A DNA stretch of 64,000 bases from Sycon ciliatum (lineage: Eukaryota > Porifera > Calcarea > Leucosolenida > Sycettidae): positions 15,693,363 to 15,757,362 of the forward strand of contig NC_088654.1 in assembly GCF_964019385.1 (NCBI RefSeq), written 5' to 3'. Shown here one piece after another: positions 56,464-64,000 of this stretch. The notes below the pieces were generated by a model. The model did no database searches. It saw only the letters and a program-made list of their open reading frames with translations, and had not been told where the DNA came from. The position numbers were made by a program, and so were the translations under genes. Each line of letters begins with the position of its first letter. The first letter of the stretch is position 1.

Positions 56464-57273
56464 GATCGTCCTGGGAGTCCCTCAAATCCTACCACCTCGT
56501 CGGTAAGCCACCGGATCATTGCTCACACTAATACTTGTCGTAATGTCACTTTAGCTCTTATAAATATTTGTAGTCTCAGAAATAAGGTTCAGGATATTCA
56601 CAAACTCTTGCACGATCATAAAATTCACATTCTATCCATTAACGAGACACACCTGGACAGCAGCATTCCCGATTCTCTTTTACACGTTCCTGGCTACACA
56701 TTGTATCGACAAGACAGAGATCTACATGGCGGAGGAGTATGCATGTATGTGCACGCGTCTCTTGTTTCCTCTCCTGCCCCAACGCAATGTATACCGGGAG
56801 TGGAGTGCATATTTGTACGTGTTCGCATACCGTCTTCCAAACCCAAATCCAACGAGCTGGTTGTGTGCAGCGTGTACCGTCCACCCAACGCAAAGGTCGA
56901 GTTCTGGGAACTCTTCAGCCTTCAACTCGACAACATTCTACGTCAGTTTTCGAACATTATTGTCCTCGGTGACCTGAACACGGATGTTCTGCAGCCTCGC
57001 AGTGGACACTACAAACATCTCCGGAATATGTGCTGCGAGTTTGATCTCAGGAATGTTGTCACTGCTCCCACTCGTCATGGGCAGACTTGCATCGATTTGG
57101 TACTTGTTTCCACTGGAGTCCAGCTTACACAGACAGCAGTGCACCCTGTGGACGGTATCAGCGACCACGACCTAGTTATAACCCACCTAACATATCCAAC
57201 CATGTCTACCTGTCCACTCTACACCAATATCAGGAAGCCGAGCGCCACAGAAATAGACCGGGACGCTCTATGA
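56464..57273 (+). pseudogene. Retrotransposon APE endonuclease, truncated
   Basis: Reads in the ORF1 frame after the TAG without another stop until 57271-57273. Motifs: ALINICSLRNKVQDI, ILSINETHLDSS, SVYRPPNAK, LGDLNTDV, ISDHDLVI. The catalytic residues of the fold are present, although GDFN reads GDLN. No ATG begins the domain. The protein stops shortly after the endonuclease and no reverse transcriptase is found. Confidence 0.85.
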
Positions 57274-57760
57274 GTAGTAAGTGCGGGGCAGGTTCTGGCT
57301 CACTTTTTGACCTTTGACCTTTGGGCCAAATAAGGCGCACTGTGTCGGTCGTGCTGGGTCTGGCCCCGGGACCCCCAGAGTTTGACCTTTGACCCCTGGC
57401 ATGCCATAAATGTCATCCTTAAGGTTCTTTTCGCCATAGGTGGCGAACGTGCACTTGTGCACGTTCGGTGCATTCGCACCTCGGAGTAGTAAAATACGTA
57501 CTCTTCCCTGATTTGCACATCGTAGATGTGCATTGCATGCAGTGACATATTGCGCATGCGTGCATATGCACGCGGAGCGTGTGACCTTCAGAGACCCTGC
57601 TTGCGGGAAATACGCAGTGCAACACAAGGTGTACTAGTACACGTGTCATTTTACTACTCCCTGATTCGCACCTCGTAGATGTGCAGCAAACAAGTTCACG
57701 TTCCTTGCATTTGTTTTATTCACACATCGTAGATGTGCACTGATTGACAAGTTGCCCATA
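57274..57760. repeat. Palindrome-rich segment
   Basis: Perfect 11-bp arms CGAACGTGCAC/GTGCACGTTCG with a TT loop at 57444-57467. The hairpin CACATCGTAGATGTG (6-bp stem, GTA loop) is at 57516-57530 and 57723-57737, with a one-base variant at 57669-57683. The short inverted pair GGAGTAGTAAAAT / ATTTTACTACTCC at about 57484-57496 and 57649-57661 could delimit a 178-bp element. No gene is seen. Confidence 0.7.
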
Positions 57761-58383
57761 CAGAGCATGTCTAATCGGCTTTTCGATCGGTAAGAGAATG
57801 TTCAAATTCGGCCATATTATGAGCCCCAAGATCAGAATTCGGCTCAACGTAGTACTTGAACCCACCGTTCCTATTACGTCATGTACATTTAGTCATTTAC
57901 ACACACTCTGTGAAGCACTGAAACATCGGTTTTCGGCGAATTCAACATGCGAAATTTGAAAATTCGGCAAAAAGATGGGTGATTTCTTCAAAACCACTTT
58001 TTTCGGCGAATTTTTCGGCCGGCCGATTTGGGAAATGCCTACTATCCATGCAGGTGCATTTATATATAGATGCATATTTCTATTTTGATCGGGATACAGT
58101 TAGAATCAACCGACTACGCCCGGAGTATCATGCATATAAACAATTATTGAAGAGGTGTCACAGTGAAGCAGTGTTGCTATGCACCACAAATCCCCTTTGC
58201 ACTGCACCGAATCTATACTGGAGAATCCAGAGTGACCAGCAAAGAGTCACAACCCGTGGGTATCCAGTCACACTAAGGCATATCCACCATTCCCCACATA
58301 TTCACTGCAACAAAACACAATACTCTTTACTATAATACACTAATATTTAAATAGACTTGGATGAGTCTGTAGAAGAGAACACA
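57761..58383. other. Spacer
   Basis: No gene supported. TTCGGCGAATT-type words recur at 57932-58017. Confidence 0.4.
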
Positions 58384-58389
58384 ATGCAC

Positions 58390-58410
58390 GCACACACACG
58401 CATGCGCAGA

Positions 58411-58441
<31 letters not shown>

Positions 58442-58450
58442 GCGCGCGCA
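58390..58450. repeat. CA/CG microsatellite
   Basis: (CA)n with CG-rich ends. Confidence 0.95.
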
Positions 58451-58563
58451 CCCACATCTAGGTTATAGTGCTATACACGTATCTAGGGTTTAGGAAGCAC
58501 GAGAATATGTCGAAGCACCAACACATACCCCTTCATGCAGTGTACTTCAATAGCCCAACACTT

Positions 58564-58640
58564 TACGACCGCTATAGCACAGGACCATCACAAAACACAT
58601 TACGACTGCTATAGCACAGGACCATCACAAAACACTACAC
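58564..58640. repeat. 37-bp tandem duplication
   Basis: Two copies of TACGACYGCTATAGCACAGG followed by ACCATCACAAAACAC. Confidence 0.85.
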
Positions 58641-58649
58641 ACTGTTACT

Positions 58650-59480
58650 ACACTGCACACACAGTTACCACACTACGCCTGTTACAAGTACTTACAAATA
58701 ATTTTGAAACAAATGGCACATCCTGAAGACGGCAGCTCCAGACCTTCATACATCATCATCTGTAAACCCAAGCATGAGCGCACACAAACACTATTGGTGT
58801 CACGAATACGAAAGCAGGGTAAGACAAGAGGATACGAAACAAGTAAGTATCGCTATAACGAGGGGGGGGGGGGTAAGTATACATGTAAACAGAGCAGTGC
58901 TTACTTACAGGGTACTAATACGCGCGACAGCGTCCTGATAGTCGGCCCTTCCAATAACGACTCAGGTGAGCCGCACCCGTGAGATGTGAGACCACAGCTA
59001 AAGCGCCCACCAGCCTTTCTCCACTGTAAACACGAAAGAAACAGCAGAAAGCAGAGTGTCATAGAGCTCTATTGTTGGGGAAGAGAGCTGGGAGCACTGC
59101 GCACTTACCATTTATCACAATAGATGATCAGAAAGAGGCGGCGCTTGACGCACCGCCTCAGGTGCTGAAACAGGGGTATCACCCCTGTAAGGTGAACACC
59201 GCAGTGACATGTGAAAGCCATACTGTAATGATACTGAAGTGAAGGTGTGAACCGCAAAGCAAGACCTTTATCTTCTTCCTGTCGAATTCGCTCCCCAGCT
59301 ACATACCGACATCATCCGCTAAAATCCAATCATGCCAAGTAATGCAAAGGTCATCAGTTGACCTTTCGGACTTTTCAACTCTTATCCAAAACCACCAAGA
59401 GGAAAAAAACCAGGATGAAGAAGACGTCAGTTGTAGAAGCGTTTGTGGAGGAGTTGTTACATTATTCTCAGTAAATAGAT
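58650..59480. other. Spacer with two hairpins
   Basis: No gene supported. A run of about 11 G lies at 58863. Inverted repeats GAGGCGG...CCGCCTC (59135-59159) and CAGGGGT-ATC-ACCCCTG (59171-59187) lie side by side. Confidence 0.4.
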
Positions 59481-60050
59481 ATGGCTGATACATTCGGTGT
59501 AGACGTGGACGACCGGTCGTGGTCTCTCACCACGGGTCCTTTACTAATAGAAAGGCGGACGCCAATAAGAACTGTTGTGGAGTTGGCAGATCAAAACGCG
59601 CAGCAAGAAATTTGGCACGTCGATGGTAGACTCCATCGGGAGGACGGACCAGCTCTTGTTGATAGTAGGGCAGTGTCCGCCTAGTGCTATGAAGGTCGCC
59701 TTCATCGCGTTAATGAACCGGCTTGGATAGGACGGGGTGGCATCGAATACTACCTCAACGGCGCCTAGAGCCGGCGGTCCTGCAGTCAGTTATTGTGACG
59801 CCACATGCTGTATTCTACGGTGGTATCACCACGGAAGGCTCCACAGGGAGAATGCGCCAGCGGTGATATGATACGCAGGGAAGGTAACAATCGTGTACGG
59901 GAGTGGTACCGATACAACCTTCGGCATAGGGAAGATGGACCTGCTTTCATCTCTCAGGAGGAGGAGGGTGTCTATCAGTGGTACCTCAACGGGGTGTATT
60001 ACGGTGACCACCATCAAGACCAGGCAATACACCCCATGGAGCTGCAGTAA
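59481..60050 (+). pseudogene. HREDGPA-repeat protein, broken
   Basis: At least four repeat units can be seen: WHVDGRLHREDGPALV (about 59611), GRLHRVNEPAWI then IEYYLNG (about 59692), WYHHGRLHRENAPAVI (about 59823, another frame) and WYRYNLRHREDGPAFI then YQWYLNGVYY (about 59905). The unit WYxxGxLHREDGPAxI is known from large DNA viruses (Marseillevirus-like, iridovirus-like) and some bacteria, where its function is unclear. In-frame TAGs at about 59682 and 59766 and a frame change around 59770-59870 disrupt it. The last part shares its frame with the RING ORF ten bases downstream. Confidence 0.7.
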
Positions 60051-60275
60051 ATTAATGTAGTGCCTACTAAGGTAGACTCGTCAGCAATAAGTCATGAGTC
60101 CATTTGTGTGATTTGTCAGGATACCCTGGACAGTCATCTATCCAAGTTGGAGTGCGGTCATAAATTTCACTTCCACTGTATCAAGGAGTGGATCAGTTCT
60201 GCCCCCAGCCCTACTTGCCTAAACTGCCGCTACTCCATGACTGCCAAGGACTTGGTTGAGTTCTTGTACAAGTAG
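60051..60275 (+). CDS. RING-H2 finger protein (small or 3' part of the HREDGPA locus)
   Basis: The frame carries CVICQDTLDSH, LECGHKFHFHCIKEW and PTCLNCRYS: a CX2C...CxHX2HX2C...CX2C RING-H2 zinc-binding pattern with all eight ligands. RING-H2 proteins are usually E3 ubiquitin ligases. There is no ATG in this frame before the RING; the preceding TAA at 60048-60050 separates it from the HREDGPA repeats, with which it is in frame. It is either the tail of one ancestral fusion protein or the second exon of a broken gene. It ends in EFLYK and TAG. Confidence 0.7.
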   Translation: MNVVPTKVDSSAISHESICVICQDTLDSHLSKLECGHKFHFHCIKEWISSAPSPTCLNCRYSMTAKDLVEFLYK

Positions 60276-60362
60276 TAATACATGACACAGCTGCATGTAG
60301 GCGACTACGAATGACCAGTCATGTGCTACAGATGGACACGGACACGCCATCCTAAGTAGCCA

Positions 60363-60595
60363 TTAGCAGCTATTTGGAAAAGGGCAACAAAGCACCCCGT
60401 GGGCGGCCAAGGTTGACACTAGCGACAAGTCTGGTCGATCAGTTGAATAAGCTGGGTGTGCCCATGAAGACCATCGAAGACCTTTCCAGGTGCCGGCAAC
60501 AAGCAGAGGACAAGACAGACTGGAAGAAACTGTGCAGCTTGACACTTGAGGACAAATCTGTATCAGCAGCTACTACACCTTGCTGATGATGCTCA
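60363..60595 (+). pseudogene. Probable LINE C-terminal fragment
   Basis: KAPRGRPRLTLATSLVDQL, a short spacer, then DKTDWKKLCSL resembles the GRPR...W..L...A.DR..W tail of LINE reverse transcriptases. Very short and without other domains. Confidence 0.45.
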
Positions 60596-60720
60596 CAAGA
60601 CAGAAGTGGGGAAAAACACTGAATTTCTTTATTTAGTGCTCAACTACGCAAAATGTATAATTATTATTACTGTTATTATACATGTTCAACTGTACTCAGT
60701 CTGGCTGACTGCCATTCTCT

Positions 60721-61735
60721 ACCACACATTACCGGACACTGTCGTGGCTGTCGTTGTTATCGTCGTCGTTGTTGATGTTGTTGTTGGTTGTTGTCGTCGT
60801 TATCGTCGTCGTTGTTGATGTTGTTATTGGCTGTTGTTGTTGGTTGTTGTCGGTTGTTGTGGTTTGTTGTCGGTTGTTGTTGGTTATTGTTGGTTGTTGT
60901 TGGTTGTTGTTGGGTGTTGTTGTTGGTTGTTGTTGGTTGTTGTCAGGTGTTGTTGGTTGTTTTTGGTTGTTGTTGTCGGTTGTTGTCGGTTGTTGGGTGT
61001 TGTTGTCGGTTGTTGGGTGTTGTTGTTGTTGGTTGGTGTTGGTTGTTGTTGGTTGTTGTCGGTTGTTGTCCGTTGTTGTCGGTTGTTGTCGGTTGTTGTT
61101 GGTTGTTGTTGGTTGTTGTTGTCGGTTGTTGTTGGTTGTTGTTGTTGGTTGTAGTTGGTTGTTGTCGGTTGTTGTTGGTTGTTGGATGTTGTTGTCGGTT
61201 GTTGTTGGTTATTGTTGGTTGTTGTTGGTTGTTGTTGGGTGTTGTTGTTGGTTGTTGTTGGTTGTTGTCGGTTGTTGTCAGGTGTTGTCGGTTGTTTTTG
61301 GTTGTTGTTGTCGGTTGTTGTCGGTTGTTGGGTGTTGTTGTCGGTTGTTGGGTGTGTTGTTGGTTGTTGTTGGTTGTTGTCGGTTGTTGTCCGTTGTTGT
61401 CCGTTGTTGTCCGTTGTTGTCCGTTGTTGTTGGTTGTTGTTGGTTGTTGTTGGCTGTTGTTGGTTGTGATTGGTTGATGTGGTTGGTTGTTGCCGGTTGT
61501 AGGTTGTTGTTGTTGTTGGTTGTTGTTGGTTGTTGTCGGTTGTTGTTGGTTGTTGGATGTTGCTGTCAATTGTTGTCGGTTGTTGTTGGTTGTTGTTGGT
61601 TGTTGTTGGTTGTTTTTGGCTGTTGTTGGTTGTTGTTGGTTGTTGTTGTCGATTGTTGTCGGTTGTTGGGTGTTGTTGTTGGTTGTTGTTGGTTGTTGTT
61701 GGTTGTTGTCGGTTGTTGTCGTTTGTTTTAATCGT
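60721..61735. repeat. TTG-rich minisatellite, about 1 kb
   Basis: Built from GGTTGTTGT(T/C) blocks (GGTTGTTGTTGGTTGTTG, with TCGG variants), strand-asymmetric: G/T on plus, A/C on minus. Long frames are open in several phases (VVGCCWLLLVV; NNRQQPTT on minus) because stop codons cannot arise from these letters. Larger blocks repeat: 60940-61020 resembles 61270-61350. No gene. Confidence 0.95.
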
Positions 61736-61972
61736 TATTTTGTTCATTATCCAGGAGGATGTTGCTATGATCCAGTACCATTTTTTCGCATATATGAGAC
61801 AAGATTGTTAAACGTGAGTGTGACGTGGGGTATACTGATTGGATGTGAGGTGGTGAGAGTATGCTGATTGGCCGATAACAATTAGTGGAAGGGATAAAGT
61901 AATGCGCTGCTTGTGCAGCGTAACCAAACACATGGTCTGTGGGAAACACCCTAGTAAAATAAATAAAATAAT
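61736..61972. other. Spacer with two CTGATTGG words
   Basis: CTGATTGG at 61834 and 61863 (29 bp apart). No gene seen. Confidence 0.4.
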
Positions 61973-62085
61973 TATAACATGAATTGCCACCGGCACTTGA
62001 CAGACTCGCGCCCCGCCACCTTGTTCAAATCGGACTTGGCAGCTTCATACTGGAACTTAATCTTCTTCTTTTTGAGGTATGACCG
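61973..62085 (-). pseudogene. Coding-like C-terminal fragment
   Basis: The minus strand reads RFVRSYLKKKKIKFQYEAAK and then SDLNKVAGRESVKCRWQFML to a TAA. Composition and codon choice look protein-like. It lies just beyond an (AAATA)n tract that contains the stop of the ORF at 62132-62404, so both may be parts of one gene disrupted by repeat growth. Not recognised. Confidence 0.35.
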
Positions 62086-62099
62086 TACAAAACGCGCTT

Positions 62100-62140
62100 G
62101 GATTTTTTCATTTATTTTATTTTATTTTATTTTATTTTTT
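62100..62140. repeat. (TTTTA)n microsatellite / minus-strand polyadenylation-like signals
   Basis: On the minus strand it reads repeated AATAAA words beginning at the stop codon of the ORF 62132-62404. Confidence 0.8.
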
Positions 62141-62404
62141 CATTGCAACTTTTTTAGCAGATGTCCACTCGTGAAACAACGGTGAATCTGGAACGAATAA
62201 ATGGTCCATGTCAAAGGCATCACGAGTCGCGAAGTCTTCACATTCATGATGGAACCTTGTCATGATTGACGCATTCCTTGATGGTGCGCACATGAAATAA
62301 CCCTGGCCCATCTTTTCCAATTCCATTCTTTTCACATCCTGCAACCCATACCCTACTAGTATCAGTGGGGATGCTAGAATCAGAAGAGGCAAGGCAGCAC
62401 TCAT
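62132..62404 (-). CDS. Small predicted membrane or secreted protein, unknown
   Basis: 90 codons from ATG 62404, starting MSAALPLLILASPLILVGYG, a hydrophobic segment of about 17 residues fitting a signal peptide or single membrane anchor. A soluble part follows with CAPSRNASIMTRFHHECEDF and DMDHLFVPDSPLFHEW and ends in basic KKVAMKK. The start is chosen at the ATG preceding the hydrophobic segment; the frame is open upstream to 62500. It lies 156 bp downstream of the stop of the next minus-strand ORF. No family recognised. Confidence 0.5.
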   Translation of the reverse strand: MSAALPLLILASPLILVGYGLQDVKRMELEKMGQGYFMCAPSRNASIMTRFHHECEDFATRDAFDMDHLFVPDSPLFHEWTSAKKVAMKK

Positions 62405-62560
62405 CCGTAGATGTATTACTCGACTCAACACCACCCAAACTTGTTTTCTAGAAGTTTTGACTATAATGATATATTGCAGTAGGAAGTAGTATACAGTCAA
62501 ATAGGATAGGATAAGAATGAATGATCAGCTGTCTGATAAAGAATGCAGTTCATTAAAGAC

Positions 62561-63331
62561 TTATTGGAAGCTCTCTACCAGCTGATCGTCTTGTTGGACG
62601 GCGACACTGCATAATGATATGAAGCTCTCAGTTAGCTGTTTCAGTTCCGTGGTAGAAAGTGTCATGTGCGCGTCCAGAGCACGATGAAAACACCTGGGCT
62701 CCACGTTGATGCAGACGATTGGAGCAACAGTAAGACGTACCTTCAACGCCTGCTCGTCAATGTCGAGGGAGACTGCTCCGGGGTAGATGAAAACATCTTG
62801 TTCCACATCCAGTTCGAACGAGCTGGTCGGGACTAGCTTGCTTTCACCGTTGATGTACACCCGACATTGACCGTCGGACGAACGTGATGGGTAGAAGTTG
62901 GTCTTGATCTTCTCCACACGTCCTCTTCGGAGAGTGTCACGGAGCGATGGACAAGTCTTGATCAAGTTCGTAATGATGAACTCAGTGGACTCATTCAGTT
63001 CGATGTAAACCTGTCCTTGAGCATCTTTGCGAGCTGTTGCCGTGCTACCACAGGCTGGTAGAGCTCCTGAAGGGAAGTACATCTTATAACCAGGCTTGTA
63101 GAAGGATCTACCTGATGACTTGTAGGACAGTTGCATGTCCTCCTGAAACCCATCCACCACAATCTCTTTGTGGAGCTTGGTAGGAGCAGGTGACACATAG
63201 CGACGCTTAGCCGGTACTGCCTTCGAAGAGAGCACAACTTGAGGAGGGTCAGCAGTAAGAGCGGAATTCTTCCTCACCCGTCGCTCGTATAGGGAATCCA
63301 TCTTCCAGGAAACGAAGGCAGAACAACTCAT
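62561..63331 (-). CDS. Intronless ORF of unknown function behind a TATA promoter
   Basis: 256 codons from the first ATG (63331); a second ATG at 63301 (MDSLYERRVRKNSAL) also fits well. Features: basic N-terminus (about 1-60), a region with GRSFYKPGYKMYFPSGALPA, a KDAQGQVYIELNESTEFI strand-like segment, LRRGRVEKIKTNFYPSRS, and a C-terminal third rich in beta-type and then helical segments. No signal peptide or membrane segment. It reads like a soluble, perhaps structural, protein, but I recognise no family. A TATAAATA box lies 50 bp upstream of the first ATG, with four CCAAT-like words beyond it. Compact spacing to both neighbours on the same strand resembles viral gene arrangement. Confidence 0.65.
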   Translation of the reverse strand: MSCSAFVSWKMDSLYERRVRKNSALTADPPQVVLSSKAVPAKRRYVSPAPTKLHKEIVVDGFQEDMQLSYKSSGRSFYKPGYKMYFPSGALPACGSTATARKDAQGQVYIELNESTEFIITNLIKTCPSLRDTLRRGRVEKIKTNFYPSRSSDGQCRVYINGESKLVPTSSFELDVEQDVFIYPGAVSLDIDEQALKVRLTVAPIVCINVEPRCFHRALDAHMTLSTTELKQLTESFISLCSVAVQQDDQLVESFQ

Positions 63332-63380
63332 CAGCACTGTATTCGATGAACGAATGACTCAACTACAGGACAACCATCTG

Positions 63381-63388
63381 TATTTATA
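63381..63388 (-). promoter_or_regulatory. TATA box for the 62561-63331 ORF
   Basis: TATAAATA on the minus strand, 50 bp before the ATG at 63331, giving a plausible transcription start near 63352-63358. Confidence 0.55.
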
Positions 63389-63443
63389 CTAATCAGAGAC
63401 GGAGGCGGATTGAAATGTTAAAAATATGTGTCAGCTAGATCAA

Positions 63444-63556
63444 CCAATCACCATCAAGCCCGACAAAAACATTTGCCCAATCAGCATTGAGGCCGTCAAA
63501 AATATTTGACCAACCAGCATCAAACTCGCCAAAAACATTTTGTCCAATCAGCGGCA
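63444..63556 (-). promoter_or_regulatory. 33-bp repeat array bearing CCAAT boxes
   Basis: CCAATCA at 63444, CCAATCAGC at 63477, CCAACCAGC at 63510 and CCAATCAGC at 63544, spaced 33, 33 and 34 bp. The units share a C(G/A)(C/A)CAAAAAYATTT end. On the strand of the ORF they read ATTGG, 56-165 bp upstream of the TATA box, the usual range for NF-Y sites. About three helical turns separate the sites. Confidence 0.6.
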
Positions 63557-63574
63557 TGTCCACCAAATAATATC

Positions 63575-64000
63575 TCATCTTAAAGATTCCTTACATGATA
63601 CCGCCACTTTAGTGAACTGATACAGTATGGAAATAAGATCAGAGTCAAACGTGTGCAAGTTCTGAATCACGTGATCAAGTGAATAGGTTTCCCAACAATA
63701 GGCATCAATCAATGATGTCATAAGAGATGTATCAGTTGGAGATAAAATCAGCAAATTCGTACGCAACGTGGACAGTTGAGATGAAGACACGATCCTGGTT
63801 GACTCCATGAGATGAAGTACATATAATAGTGGAAAATGCTGAGGAAGAGGTTTCATGATTCGACTGAACCTCAACCATGATACATTGCTACGAGGTAAGT
63901 AGGAACGCAGTTTCTGTAGTACATCCACATTCGAATCGTATACTATGCAGGATAATGCTATAGCATAGTTTATACTCTTGTACAAACAGGATTTTTTCAT
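63575..64000 (-). CDS. Unknown ORF, cut by the window edge
   Basis: 141 codons in the window. The first ATG coincides with position 64000, so the true start may lie outside. Leu/Ser-rich, with predicted alternating helices (LQKLRSYLPRSN, MKPLPQHFPLLYVLHLMEST, LIDAYCWETYSLDHVIQNL) and no membrane anchor. It stops 19 bp before the CCAAT array of the next ORF. Not recognised. Confidence 0.5.
   Translation of the reverse strand: MKKSCLYKSINYAIALSCIVYDSNVDVLQKLRSYLPRSNVSWLRFSRIMKPLPQHFPLLYVLHLMESTRIVSSSQLSTLRTNLLILSPTDTSLMTSLIDAYCWETYSLDHVIQNLHTFDSDLISILYQFTKVAVSCKESLR

Larger units (their letters stand above)
55235..57273 (+). mobile_element. Non-LTR retrotransposon with coiled-coil ORF1, 3'-truncated
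   Basis: Starts at the end of block B homology. A 5' leader contains a 30-nt T run (55417-55446). ORF1 is followed in the same frame by an endonuclease that ends at 57273 before any reverse transcriptase. Loss of the 3' end is unusual, because LINEs normally lose the 5' end, so a later deletion or insertion at about 57275 is inferred. Confidence 0.85.

Noticed and set aside
58838-58909. Short GT-AG intron inside the 58704-58982 frame
   Set aside because: Splice-like words exist, but the flanking exons have no recognisable protein and the G11 run makes the frame unreliable.
60754-61747. 325-residue Val/Cys/Leu frame and 287-residue Asn/Gln/Thr frame over the TTG repeat
   Set aside because: Both strands and several phases are open. 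Pure repeat composition; no start context or domain.

Overview
This is metazoan nuclear DNA, most probably from a marine invertebrate. A sponge would fit, but the sequence alone does not prove the taxon. There are no bacterial operons. The window is mostly repeats: non-LTR retrotransposons, Penelope-type debris, short inverted-repeat DNA transposons, long GT arrays, a satellite array, and decayed copies of a host translation factor gene. Single-exon intact open frames occur only at the far right. No housekeeping gene is complete here.

Layout. 0-5 kb: a frameshifted LINE (415-3432), a Penelope-like GIY-YIG remnant and a hammerhead-like motif. 5-7.3 kb: short tandem repeats with ultrastable mini-hairpins, then a 1.33-kb TIR element. 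7.4-20.8 kb (block A) and 46.9-55.2 kb (block B) are two copies of one segment. Each was later hit by different insertions, so each copy shows the other's empty sites: a 4.27-kb LINE with ORF1 and ORF2 (12505-16770), a 1.04-kb TTAA element (7479-8522), a 2.1-kb insert (17783-19915) and a 2.25-kb TTAA element with 0.8-kb inverted arms (50573-52819). 21.3-24.5 kb: another LINE on the minus strand. 24.7-26.4 kb: an eIF1A retrocopy split by a 623-bp transposon with a 5-bp target duplication. 27.9-31.1 and 32.75-35.7 kb: a 3-kb duplicated unit carrying a small unknown ORF. 36.6-38.05 kb: an EGR-like zinc-finger remnant running into a 69-bp minisatellite. 38-40.9 kb: more eIF1A and unknown-ORF copies. 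40.93-46.94 kb: a 226-bp satellite array of about 27 units. 55.2-57.3 kb: a LINE with coiled-coil ORF1 and a truncated endonuclease. 57.3-64 kb: hairpins, a HREDGPA-repeat plus RING locus, 1 kb of TTG-rich repeat, and minus-strand intronless ORFs, one behind a TATA box and a CCAAT-type array.

How it fits together. The unifying theme is a dispersed family whose protein part is recognisably translation initiation factor eIF1A and whose 3' tail (about 200-350 bp) recurs at least eleven times. The same tail also sits behind a second, unrelated small ORF. That suggests host gene pieces spread by retroposition, segmental duplication, or capture by an unrecognised element. The right-hand 5 kb looks different (compact, intronless, with a HREDGPA-repeat protein typical of large DNA viruses and some bacteria) and may be a degraded foreign insertion.
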